Assembly: GCA_963797255.1 (NCBI GenBank)
Contig: CAWCOV010000012.1
Span: 598,997-662,996, forward strand
DNA: 64,000 bases
Reading direction: 5' to 3'
From: JANXZS01 sp963797255
GTDB lineage: Bacteria > Acidobacteriota > Terriglobia > Terriglobales > Acidobacteriaceae
Below the pieces are notes generated by a model. It did no database searches. It had not been told where the DNA came from and saw only the letters and a list, made by a program, of their open reading frames with translations. A program made the position numbers and the translations under genes. Every line of letters starts with the position of its first letter. The stretch's first letter is position 1. This document shows positions 1 to 7,727 of this stretch, piece by piece.

Positions 1-735
1 GCTAACGTACTCGCCGGAATCAGATTCAACGTTGAGTACGGTGAGAATGTCGTGAACCGCTCGCACCACGTCGGGATGTGTTGGCCCACGTGGCCGCGCA
101 GTCTTAATGGACAACTCATAGCGAACCTGTGCAGGCCTGTCGCCGAGCACGATCACGCGATCGGCGAGTTGCGCAGCCTCTTCAATATCGTGGGTTACCA
201 GCACGACAGTCCGAGGTCGCTCGTGCAGAATGCGCGCTACTTCTTGTCGCAAATGAATCCGAGTCAGATAATCCAGTGCCGAGAACGGCTCATCCAGCAA
301 GAGTATGTCGGAAGAGCCAGCCAGTGCTCTAGCCAACTCAACCCGTTGACGCATTCCGCCCGAGAGTTGGTGCGGGTAACTATCTTCAAAAGTTTCAAGT
401 CGTATCAGTCCAATTAGATCTTCGACCTGCTTCCGACGTTGCTCTACATCCCTGATTCGCCGCAATCCTAACGCAATGTTTTCAGACACTGTGAGCCACG
501 GAAATAATCCATCTTTCTGATGCACCATCCTGCTTTCGCCCTTACGCTCAATGGCGCCGGATGTGGGCTGATCAAAGCCGGAAAGAAGATTCAACAGCGT
601 AGTCTTGCCGCAGCCGGAAGGACCTACAATCGCGACGAATTCTCCCTGCTTCACCTCAAGAGAGATGTCTTCGAGCACGCGGAGACGACCATAGGAATGC
701 GAGATGTGACGAAGGAGCAGGGGAGGGATCGTCAT
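1..735 (-). CDS. ABC transporter ATP-binding protein, NitT/TauT type (partial)
   Basis: Reading the minus strand from an ATG at 735 gives an open frame of 245 codons that runs off the window edge. It would power uptake through the permease encoded just upstream, on the cytoplasmic face. Visible motifs are Walker A GPSGCGKTT near residue 38, signature LSGGMRQR, Walker B ILLLDEP followed by the D-loop SALD, and the switch histidine in VLVTHD. The order and the short N-terminus match the nitrate/sulfonate/taurine (SsuB/TauB) group. The start lies 2 nt after the permease stop, so the two are translationally coupled. The periplasmic binding protein, which would indicate the substrate, is not in the window. 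The family call is firm; the substrate is unknown. Confidence 0.93.
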   Translation of the reverse strand, partial: MTIPPLLLRHISHSYGRLRVLEDISLEVKQGEFVAIVGPSGCGKTTLLNLLSGFDQPTSGAIERKGESRMVHQKDGLFPWLTVSENIALGLRRIRDVEQRRKQVEDLIGLIRLETFEDSYPHQLSGGMRQRVELARALAGSSDILLLDEPFSALDYLTRIHLRQEVARILHERPRTVVLVTHDIEEAAQLADRVIVLGDRPAQVRYELSIKTARPRGPTHPDVVRAVHDILTVLNVESDSGEYVS

Positions 736-737
736 CG

Positions 738-1508
738 TTATCTCTCGTAACCCCAGCGAACGCTTGGGATTTTAGTGAGCTGTTCGAGGATGCGATCGAT
801 CCCTACTCCAACAATGCCGATAACAATCATCTCCACGACAAGGATGTCTGTTCGAAGTCCGTTACGAGAGTCCATCACAGCGAAACCTAAACCATCGCGG
901 CCCGCGATCATTTCTGCCGCTACAACAACAAGCCAACACACGCCCGCGGTTACGCGAAGTGTCGTAATGATCTGCGGCATTATGGCCGGCAATGTGACGT
1001 GTGTCAGCTTTTCAAGCTTTCCCATCCCAAAGTCTCTTGCGACTCTCGAATAGATCGTAGGGACGCTGGCTGCGGCGGACATTGTGGCCAACACGACGGG
1101 GAAGAATGCGGAAAGAAAGATCAGAAAGATAGGCGAAGCATCCCCTACCCCAAACCACAAAATCGCGAACGGGATCCAAGCCAAAGGAGAGAGATTGCGA
1201 AAGAAATTAACGATTGGCAGAAACGCTTTCCTCACCAGCAGTCCCTGACCCAACCAGAGGCCCGCGGGGATGCCCGTAATCACGGCCAATGCAAAACCGC
1301 AGGTTACGCGGAACATGGAAGTGATGAGATCAGTGAACAGGCGACCACTTACCACCTCGTCACGAAATGCTCGAAGAACGGCAAGGGGCGCCGGAAATGC
1401 GCTCTCGTGGAAGACCCCGCTCCTCCAGACCATTGTCCACAGGAAAATGAAGGCCGCGACAACCGCGAATGGTAAAGCGAGTGACTGGATGGTGCCGCTT
1501 TTTCTCAT
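738..1508 (-). CDS. ABC transporter permease, NitT/TauT type
   Basis: A 256-residue inner-membrane permease. It has an N-terminal membrane segment (about residues 8-28) and further hydrophobic spans near 70-90, 105-140, 185-200 and 222-240. The cytoplasmic EAA-type loop reads roughly RDFGMGKLEKLTHVTLPAIMP, ending in the LPA element that docks on the ATPase. Length and layout match SsuC/TauC-like subunits (about 250-270 residues). It is the first visible gene of the minus-strand pair and precedes the ATPase gene by 2 nt. Nothing in the sequence shows whether the ligand is nitrate, a sulfonate or something else. Confidence 0.92.
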   Translation of the reverse strand: MRKSGTIQSLALPFAVVAAFIFLWTMVWRSGVFHESAFPAPLAVLRAFRDEVVSGRLFTDLITSMFRVTCGFALAVITGIPAGLWLGQGLLVRKAFLPIVNFFRNLSPLAWIPFAILWFGVGDASPIFLIFLSAFFPVVLATMSAAASVPTIYSRVARDFGMGKLEKLTHVTLPAIMPQIITTLRVTAGVCWLVVVAAEMIAGRDGLGFAVMDSRNGLRTDILVVEMIVIGIVGVGIDRILEQLTKIPSVRWGYER

Positions 1509-1705
1509 CTACGATTGCGCTCGCACATCGCATATCTTCACAGTTAGCGCGGGTGTTAGTCAATTGAGAGTCGCGCGGCACGATGTGCATAAGCGAACCA
1601 GCTTCACCCGGCAAGAGCGCGTCGTCATTCTTGTTGATCCAGATCTCCTCCTTAAGGTGGAGTTATGTAGTTTTGAGACGAAGGTATTTGTCTTTTGAGA
1701 GAGCG

Positions 1706-1800
1706 TGGCGGAAGTGCGTGCGAGTCGAACACACCGTCGCCCGTTAAGAACGACCACCGGTTTTGAAGACCGGGAGGATCACCGGAGCCTAAGCACTTCC
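1706..1800 (-). tRNA. selC: tRNA-Sec (UCA anticodon)
   Basis: On the minus strand this 95-nt segment folds as a bacterial selenocysteine tRNA. The acceptor stem is 8 bp (GGAAGTGC pairing with GCACTTCC), with discriminator G and an encoded CCA. The T-arm has a 5-bp stem and the loop TTCGACT. The anticodon stem CCGGT/ACCGG holds the loop CTTCAAA, so the anticodon is UCA. The long variable arm is closed by GTCG/CGAC. The 8+5 acceptor/T-stem geometry and long extra arm are the identity features read by SelA and SelB. It is divergent from selD, with about 70 bp between them, which fits dedicated co-location of the Sec machinery. Confidence 0.96.
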
Positions 1801-1823
1801 ACGTGCGAGTCGATTGCTGAAAT

Positions 1824-1850
1824 TAGACATCGCCCTGTCGCCACTATAAT
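1824..1850 (+). promoter_or_regulatory. Probable sigma-70-type promoter of the selDAB operon
   Basis: A perfect -10 hexamer TATAAT lies at 1845-1850 and a TAGACA box (5 of 6 to TTGACA) at 1824-1829. The spacer is 15 bp, slightly short. Transcription would start near 1857, giving a short leader before the selD ribosome site GGAG at 1861 and the ATG at 1873. The tRNA-Sec gene is transcribed away from this site. Confidence 0.6.
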
Positions 1851-1872
1851 CCTATTCATCGGAGTACGAGAA

Positions 1873-2940
1873 ATGGCAGAGTCCACAGAAGTTCGGCTAA
1901 CACAGCAGGTGAAAGCGGGCGGATGCGCCAGCAAACTGGCTCCGGGCTCGTTGGCTGCCGTGCTCTCGCGGTTTCCGAAAACGAACGACCCAAACCTCCT
2001 GGTGGGCTTTGACACTTCTGATGACGCCGGAATCTATCGAATCAGTGCAAACCTCGCGCTTGTACAAACTGTCGACTTCTTTACTCCACTTGTTGATGAC
2101 CCTTTTACTTTTGGTGAAATCGCCGCCACCAACGCCCTGAGTGACGTTTACGCGATGGGAGGGCGTCCACTCACGGCACTCTCGATTGTGTGCTTTCCCC
2201 AGGACGGTGACCTAAACATCCTTGAGCAGATCATGCGTGGCGGTATGTCGAAGATGGCCGAGGCTAGGTGCGTTGTGGTGGGGGGCCATAGCGTTCGCGA
2301 TTCCGAGATCAAGTTCGGATACGCTGTAACGGGGATGGTGGATTCCGAACGTTACTTCACGAACTCTTGTGCAAAAGCAGGAGACGCGCTTGTCCTGACA
2401 AAAGCGATTGGTACCGGTGTAATTACAACTGCGATCAAGCAGGGCCGAGCGCAACAAGATTGGATTGAGGCTGCGGTCCGTTCGATGACTACATTGAACA
2501 AGCTAGCTGCGGAAGTTGTGCTGTCCTCCAACGGAGTCCACGCAATGACAGATGTGACGGGGTTCGGGCTAATTGGGCATGGACGTGAAATGGCGATGGC
2601 TAGCGGTGTAACTCTTGAAATCGAGACAGCAAAGGTTTCAGTGATTGAAGGCGCGTTGGAAGCCATAAATCTTGGCGCGATACCCGCGGGTCTGCTGGCA
2701 AATCGTGAATTCGCTGAGTGTGTGGTCACGGATTCAGCAAATGCCGATATACCAGATGATCTGCGGGCGTTGTTGTATGATCCACAGACCGCCGGGGGGC
2801 TGCTCATTTCAATCGACGCCAGCGAATTGGAAAGGTTCATGCAGGACCTGCACCTTGCGGGAGTGAGTGGCGCTAGAATTGGCTCTGTCACTGCCAGATT
2901 TAAGGATGAGAAGCGCCTTACTGCAATCCGGTTAGTGTGA
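1873..2940 (+). CDS. selD: Selenide, water dikinase (selenophosphate synthetase)
   Basis: Makes selenophosphate, the selenium donor, from selenide and ATP in the cytoplasm. The protein has 355 residues from the ATG at 1873, which has GGAG 8 nt upstream. An in-frame extension to 1705 is rejected because it crosses the tRNA-Sec gene. The N-terminal catalytic loop reads AGGCASKL, with Cys18 and Lys21 in the positions of the catalytic Cys17/Lys20 of E. coli SelD. This SelD is therefore the cysteine form, not a selenoprotein. A VQTVDFFTPLVDDPF motif (about residues 60-75) and GGHSVRDSE follow, both typical of the AIR-synthase-like fold. It leads selD-selA-selB, with 15 nt to selA. Confidence 0.96.
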   Translation: MAESTEVRLTQQVKAGGCASKLAPGSLAAVLSRFPKTNDPNLLVGFDTSDDAGIYRISANLALVQTVDFFTPLVDDPFTFGEIAATNALSDVYAMGGRPLTALSIVCFPQDGDLNILEQIMRGGMSKMAEARCVVVGGHSVRDSEIKFGYAVTGMVDSERYFTNSCAKAGDALVLTKAIGTGVITTAIKQGRAQQDWIEAAVRSMTTLNKLAAEVVLSSNGVHAMTDVTGFGLIGHGREMAMASGVTLEIETAKVSVIEGALEAINLGAIPAGLLANREFAECVVTDSANADIPDDLRALLYDPQTAGGLLISIDASELERFMQDLHLAGVSGARIGSVTARFKDEKRLTAIRLV

Positions 2941-2955
2941 ATTGGAGTGTTATAG

Positions 2956-4407
2956 ATGGCAAAGCCGATCTACAAAAGCGCCGATTCTGAGACCTCACTT
3001 TATCGAATGCTGCCGTCGCTGAACCTGCTGCTGCTAGATCCCAAATTCCAAATCATGCTTCGGGCTCAGTCGAGGACTTCGATCGTTCGAGCTGCAAGAA
3101 TCGTATTGAACACGCTCAAGAGCGAGATCGAGGCAGGGCTGCATAGTACGAGCAGTCTATCTATCCGTCTGGAATCCATAGCGAACGCTGTGCAGGAGGA
3201 GTTAGAAAAGAAAACGGTCTATTCGTTGAGGCCCGTCATAAACGCGACTGGAGTCATTCTTCATACCAATCTTGGCAGGGCACCACTAAGCCAATCAGCG
3301 ATCGACAACATTGCGGAAGTCGCGAAAGGATACTGCAATCTCGAATTCGATCTCGATTCGGGCGATCGAAGCCGCAGAGATGTTCACGTCGAATCGTTGA
3401 TTCTTCGATTGCTAACGACGAGACTTGGATACCAACCTCAGGCGGAACGCGCTGTTGTTCTGGTCAACAATTGTGCAGCAGCGACGTTTCTCGCATTGAA
3501 TTCTCTTGCCGACAAAGCAGAGGCGATTGTCTCCCGCGGCGAGCTCATCGAGATTGGCGGTGGGTTTCGTATTCCCGACATACTTGCTAAGTCGGGCGCG
3601 ATTCTGCACGAGGTTGGCACCACAAATCGCACGAACAGGTCGGATTACACGAGAGCAATCTCATCGGCAACAGCCTTGATCGTCCGCGTCCACCAATCCA
3701 ATTTCAGCATGGAGGGATTTACTGAGCGGCCCACGCTCGAGGAGTTGGTAACCCTCGGCAAGGAGACGAACATCCCGATATTTGAAGATCAAGGAACCGG
3801 GCTAATCTCCGACTTGTCGATATACGGTGTTAGGGGCATCAGTTCACTTCTTGAGAGTGTTCTGAGTGGTTGCGATCTAATTGCCGCAAGTGGAGATAAG
3901 CTCCTTGGCGGACCGCAATGCGGAATCCTGCTAGGCAGGCTGGATTTGATTGACAGGATACGCAAGAATCCTCTGATGCGAACGTTTCGCGTTGACAAGC
4001 TTACATATGCGGCGCTGGAAGCGACACTCCTTGATCATCTTTCTGGAGAGACGGATTCGATACCGACGTTTCAAATGATGCGGCAATCAGCTGACAGCAT
4101 CGAGGAAAGGTGTCGCTGGATCGTGTCCGAAATTAGAGAGTCCGAAGTGGTAGCGGATGTTATTCCAGCAGCAAGCGTCATCGGTGGCGGAACAACTCCG
4201 AGTACAACTCTGCCAAGCTTTGCAGTACGACTTCGACACCGTGACTATTCAGCGGAAGTTTTTATGTTGAAGTTGCGACAACTAAATCCTCCAGTAATTG
4301 CGCGAATTGAAGATGGGTACGTTTTGCTCGATCTTCGAACGGTGAATCCTGAGCTGGATGCAACGCTAGCGGCGCAGTTGAAAATGGATCCTGCAGGCTC
4401 CCAGTGA
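2956..4407 (+). CDS. selA: L-seryl-tRNA(Sec) selenium transferase
   Basis: A PLP enzyme of 483 residues that converts Ser-tRNA(Sec) to Sec-tRNA(Sec) using selenophosphate. The N-terminal tRNA-binding part contains LPSLNLLL (about residue 22). The core follows with VINATGVILHTNLGRAPLS (about 94-112) and the PLP-lysine motif ASGDKLLGGPQCG, with the Schiff-base lysine at Lys315. Length fits bacterial SelA (about 460-480). The ATG has GGAG about 10 nt upstream. The last codons overlap the selB start by 4 nt (GTGA), so translation is coupled. The gene is intact, so Sec synthesis is expected to work. Confidence 0.96.
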   Translation: MAKPIYKSADSETSLYRMLPSLNLLLLDPKFQIMLRAQSRTSIVRAARIVLNTLKSEIEAGLHSTSSLSIRLESIANAVQEELEKKTVYSLRPVINATGVILHTNLGRAPLSQSAIDNIAEVAKGYCNLEFDLDSGDRSRRDVHVESLILRLLTTRLGYQPQAERAVVLVNNCAAATFLALNSLADKAEAIVSRGELIEIGGGFRIPDILAKSGAILHEVGTTNRTNRSDYTRAISSATALIVRVHQSNFSMEGFTERPTLEELVTLGKETNIPIFEDQGTGLISDLSIYGVRGISSLLESVLSGCDLIAASGDKLLGGPQCGILLGRLDLIDRIRKNPLMRTFRVDKLTYAALEATLLDHLSGETDSIPTFQMMRQSADSIEERCRWIVSEIRESEVVADVIPAASVIGGGTTPSTTLPSFAVRLRHRDYSAEVFMLKLRQLNPPVIARIEDGYVLLDLRTVNPELDATLAAQLKMDPAGSQ

Positions 4408-6308
4408 ACCGAGCAACAAGAGGTATCGTTTTTGGGACTGCTGGTCATATCGATCACGGAAAGACCGACCTTGTACGTGCTCTCACGGGAATTGACACTG
4501 ATCGCCTGCCTGAAGAGAAACGTCGTGGAATCACTATCGATCTGGGCTTTGCTTCGATGGAGATGCCGCTCGATGATGGCTCTTCACTTCAGGTAAGTTT
4601 CATTGACGTTCCGGGCCACAAACTATTCGTTCGCAACATGCTGGCCGGGACAGGCTGTATTGATGCGGTAATGCTTGTTATTTCGGCAGAGGAGGGCATA
4701 AAGCCCCAAACGGAAGAACACCTCGCCATCTGTGACTTGCTCGGAATCACCCGCGGGCTCGTCGTTATTACAAAGCAGGATGCAGTAAGCGCAGATCAGT
4801 TGGAAAATGTTTTTTCAGAAGCCAGGCGTCTACTCGAGGACAGCCTTCTCTCCGGCGTAAAGATTCTGTCGGCAAGCGCGCGCACCGTCTATGGGATTGA
4901 AGAAGTGAAGCGTGAACTCTTCCGAGTCGGCCGACAAATTCCTCTGCACGATCCTGACCATGTGACCCGATTGCCGTTAGACCGCGCCTTTGTGATGAAG
5001 GGTTTCGGAACCGTAGTTACTGGCACGTTGTTGTCCGGTGCAGTGGCAGTAGGACAACAAGTGTCGCTGGCTCCAGGAAATCTCTCGGCGCGAATCCGCG
5101 GAATTCAGACGCATGGTCGGTCGACTGAAATAGCCGAGGCTGGATCGAGAGTTGCACTCAACCTTGCAGGTGTCGAGGTGACTGATGCGCATCGTGGTCA
5201 AACGGTGATTGCGCCAAATTCACTCGCGGCCACCAGCGTGATCGATGTTGAGGTAATTCTTCTTCGAGACGTGCCCGAACTCAAGCATCGCACACGTGTT
5301 CACTTCCATGCGTTTACTTCGGACACATTGGCTTCCGTATCGATCTATGGATACCAATCGGCTCACGCGGGGAGCAGCCGTCTCATGCGATTCCGTCTTA
5401 GGAACCCTGTACTTCTGCTACCCGGTGATCGATTCGTGCTGCGTCAATGCTCTCCCGCAATGACGATCGGTGGGGGGAAGGTCCTCGACGCGCATCCGCT
5501 GCCGAAAGTGCGAAAGTCAGCCTGTCTAGCGTGGTTGGAGAGTATGAGACAGGCGAGCGAGGAAGAGAAACTTTTGTTGAGAGTTTCACGTCGGCATTCG
5601 GCAGGTATTTCTCTGAGCGAGCTGGCAGCTGAGACCGGCTTCACAACTGCGGCAATTGAACGAATGGCTCTGCCACTCATAAGAATGGAATCTCTTGTGC
5701 GAGCGGCTGGCGATACGCTTGTGAGTAGAGAGGCGTTGGTCGCTTCTATCAATCTCACGCACGCAACTTTCCTTGCCAGGTTCAATGAGGCGGCCAATGC
5801 AGGAGTGAAGCGGTCCGAGCTTAGGAGTGCGACGGAACTGAATGCTGAAGTGTTCGATCTCGTGATTGAGCGACTGTCGCAGCAAGGCAAGATAGTTTTA
5901 CGCGGTGAGAGCCTCTATCCACGCGGTTCCGATAGCATCTACTCCATCGATGATCAGAGGAAAATGTCAGCGATTGCCGACATCTATCGAGAAGCAGGCT
6001 TGGCGTCGCCATCCACATTGGAGGTCGGTAGCACTCTTTCTCTGAATGAGCGCGAAATGCATCGGCTCATCACGTTTCTTTTGCGTGAGAAAATTCTCGT
6101 CCGCATGGGTAACGATGCGGTTTATTTTCATCAGGCTGCGATTGGCTCTCTTAAACTCCGTTTGGCAGGTTTAAAGGGCGAGACCATGGATGTCGCGCGT
6201 TTCAAGAGTCTCACTGGATTGTCCAGGAAGTACGCGATACCCCTTCTCGAGTTTCTCGATCGGGAGCACATCACCAGAAAACAGGGAGACGGCAGGCTGG
6301 TGCTTTAG
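4404..6308 (+). CDS. selB: Selenocysteine-specific elongation factor SelB
   Basis: A GTPase that delivers Sec-tRNA(Sec) to UGA codons by recognising the mRNA SECIS hairpin. The protein has 634 residues from a GTG that overlaps the selA stop. G1 is GTAGHIDHGKT (residues 11-21), followed by RRGITIDLGFA, DVPGHKLFVRNML, and TKQDA as the NKxD equivalent. EF-Tu-like domains 2 and 3 follow, and the C-terminal 250 residues form a run of winged-helix units of the kind that bind SECIS. Full length for the family. It is the last gene of selDAB and lies 38 nt upstream of a UGA-containing AhpD-like gene that is the obvious local client. Confidence 0.95.
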   Translation: MNRATRGIVFGTAGHIDHGKTDLVRALTGIDTDRLPEEKRRGITIDLGFASMEMPLDDGSSLQVSFIDVPGHKLFVRNMLAGTGCIDAVMLVISAEEGIKPQTEEHLAICDLLGITRGLVVITKQDAVSADQLENVFSEARRLLEDSLLSGVKILSASARTVYGIEEVKRELFRVGRQIPLHDPDHVTRLPLDRAFVMKGFGTVVTGTLLSGAVAVGQQVSLAPGNLSARIRGIQTHGRSTEIAEAGSRVALNLAGVEVTDAHRGQTVIAPNSLAATSVIDVEVILLRDVPELKHRTRVHFHAFTSDTLASVSIYGYQSAHAGSSRLMRFRLRNPVLLLPGDRFVLRQCSPAMTIGGGKVLDAHPLPKVRKSACLAWLESMRQASEEEKLLLRVSRRHSAGISLSELAAETGFTTAAIERMALPLIRMESLVRAAGDTLVSREALVASINLTHATFLARFNEAANAGVKRSELRSATELNAEVFDLVIERLSQQGKIVLRGESLYPRGSDSIYSIDDQRKMSAIADIYREAGLASPSTLEVGSTLSLNEREMHRLITFLLREKILVRMGNDAVYFHQAAIGSLKLRLAGLKGETMDVARFKSLTGLSRKYAIPLLEFLDREHITRKQGDGRLVL

Positions 6309-6325
6309 AACGCAACCGGTATGAT

Positions 6326-6339
6326 ATTCTCCTGAGAAT
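6326..6339 (+). promoter_or_regulatory. Inverted repeat ahead of the selenoprotein gene
   Basis: ATTCTC-CT-GAGAAT is a perfect 6-bp inverted repeat with a 2-bp centre, ending 7 nt before the ATG of the AhpD-like selenoprotein gene. Such a dyad could be a repressor operator or could shape ribosome access. No cognate regulator is visible nearby, so the role is inference only. Confidence 0.4.
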
Positions 6340-6346
6340 TGAGCAC

Positions 6347-6928
6347 ATGACAGATCCCAAAACGAAGATTGAACTCATCGAAGACGCAGACGCCGCAGGA
6401 AAGGTGGCCGAGGTTTACGACGAGTGGCGAGCGAAATCGGGCCGCGAAAAGGTTCCTGGCATCCTGAAGTGTTTCAGCCACCGCCCAGATTTTTTGAGGG
6501 ACGTTATTCATTTCAGCGACACCGTCCATTTCTCCGAAGGGCATCTGGACCGCCGGACCAAGGAAGCGATTGCGAGCTGGGTTTCATGGCTTAATCGTTG
6601 CCCATATTGACTGGACTCACATGCTTACTTCCTGCGTGTTCAGGGAGCAGAAGAGAAGACGGTGCAGGCAATCGCGGAAGGTAACCTTGATGAGGCAGGG
6701 CTTACCGATGCGGAACGAGCCTTGCTCGAGTACGTAACCAAGGTGACGGAAGCTGCTTCTCGGACAACATCCGACGACGTGCAGTTGCTGCGTAATCATG
6801 GATGGACAGAACCGCAAATTGCGGAAGCTGTTTACATCACTGCGATGTTTGCATTCTTCAATCGCGTTGCGGATGCTTTTGGCATCGCACCAATGGGATA
6901 TCTCGAGATGAATTCGCAAACCAAGTAG
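6347..6928 (+). CDS. AhpD-like/carboxymuconolactone-decarboxylase-fold selenoprotein (CxxU)
   Basis: The frame from the ATG at 6347 meets TGA at 6608-6610 and then continues in the same frame for another 105 codons to a stop at 6928, giving 193 residues with one internal UGA. The flanking text reads LNRCPY-U-LDSHAYFLRVQG, so Cys85 and Sec88 replace the CxxC of AhpD-like enzymes and His92 completes the CxxCxxxH pattern. Known AhpD-fold proteins act as thiol oxidoreductases or alkyl-hydroperoxide-linked reductases; selenium would raise reactivity. A SECIS-like hairpin follows the UGA at a suitable distance (6628-6647). The gene directly follows selB. Gene callers would split it into 87- and about 88-residue pieces. 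A true stop with two broken halves is the alternative, but unlikely given homology on both sides, the shared frame and the context. Confidence 0.92.
6628..6647 (+). promoter_or_regulatory. SECIS-like hairpin downstream of the in-frame UGA
   Basis: CTTCCTG (6628-6634) pairs with CAGGGAG (6641-6647), including one T-G wobble, around the six-base loop CGTGTT. The loop begins 24 nt after the UGA and contains GU. Both match the bacterial SECIS pattern of a short stem with a G/U-containing apical loop about 16-37 nt downstream, which binds the SelB winged helices. It lies within the coding sequence, as bacterial SECIS elements do. Confidence 0.75.
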
Positions 6929-6933
6929 GTTGA

Positions 6934-7599
6934 TCAGCCTGGGACGCTGTTGATGTATTTGGCTTCTAGGATGGACTTCGGGTAACCGGACTGTGCGACT
7001 CTCAGCATTGCTCGTCCCACTTGTTCCGTAGTGGTTACGTTGTTTGGGAAGAGCCTCTTCAGCAGCGGCAGAATCGGGCCGGTCAGCGTGTAGAGAACAC
7101 GGTACGCTTTCGTCTTCGATTTGATTCCATTCAAGGGTTGAATCATCCCGGGGCGAAACATATAGACTGCTTTGAGGGGAAGACGCAGAAGCGCGTTTTC
7201 CGTTTTGCCTTTCACTCTCGCCCACATCACTCGGCCCTTTTCTGTGCCGTCTGTTCCCTGGCCCGAGACATAGACAAAGACCAAACTCGGGTTGATATCG
7301 GCGACAGTACTCGCCGCCGCAAGAGTAAAGTCGTAAGTCAGTCTTTGATACTCCGCTTCTTTCATTCCTCCTGACGAAACGCCCAGGCAGTAAAAGCAGG
7401 CATCTGCTCCCACGAACTCGGTCTTCAGCGAGGAGTAGTCCAGAAAGTCGTTATGTAAGATTTCCCGGAGCTTGTCATGCTTCTGCCCAGTCTGCTTTCG
7501 AACGACGGAAACGACACTCTGTACGTCGTCATCAAGCAGGCACTCGCGGAGTACGCCTTGCCCCACCATCCCCGATCCGCCGAAAAGCACAACCTTCAT
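6934..7599 (-). CDS. NAD(P)H-binding Rossmann protein (HTATIP2/NmrA-like atypical SDR)
   Basis: The start is set at the ATG at 7599, which has a GAGG about 9 nt upstream; a GTG lies two codons earlier. The roughly 220-residue protein opens with KVVLFGGSGMVGQG, the dinucleotide-binding GGxGxxG motif, and carries YVSGQGTDG after strand 5 in place of a clear catalytic YxxxK. This is the pattern of atypical SDRs of the HTATIP2/NAD(P)H-binding group. Substrate unknown. It converges on the selenoprotein gene with only 5 bp between the stop codons, so the two are separate transcription units on facing strands. Confidence 0.85.
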   Translation of the reverse strand: MKVVLFGGSGMVGQGVLRECLLDDDVQSVVSVVRKQTGQKHDKLREILHNDFLDYSSLKTEFVGADACFYCLGVSSGGMKEAEYQRLTYDFTLAAASTVADINPSLVFVYVSGQGTDGTEKGRVMWARVKGKTENALLRLPLKAVYMFRPGMIQPLNGIKSKTKAYRVLYTLTGPILPLLKRLFPNNVTTTEQVGRAMLRVAQSGYPKSILEAKYINSVPG

Positions 7600-7727
7600 C
7601 AGCACTCACCTCGTCGTGGAGCACTCCACATCCTACGTAAGGCGGAAGGATATTTTCCGCGCAACTACTATTGAACGCGCAAGGAGAGCCCTCTTTAGGA
7701 ATGGATCTCGTTTGGAATTCCGCAGTT

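Noticed and set aside
52..417. Plus-strand ORF over the window start
   Set aside because: It lies opposite a clear ABC ATPase with Walker and signature motifs on the minus strand.
1705..1872. In-frame upstream extension of selD
   Set aside because: It runs through the tRNA-Sec gene and lacks a ribosome site; the ATG at 1873 has GGAG and matches SelD N-termini.
6608..6610. UGA as a true stop or a one-base sequencing error in the AhpD-like gene
   Set aside because: The frame is unchanged on both sides, a SECIS-like hairpin follows and selB is adjacent, so Sec recoding is the simpler reading.
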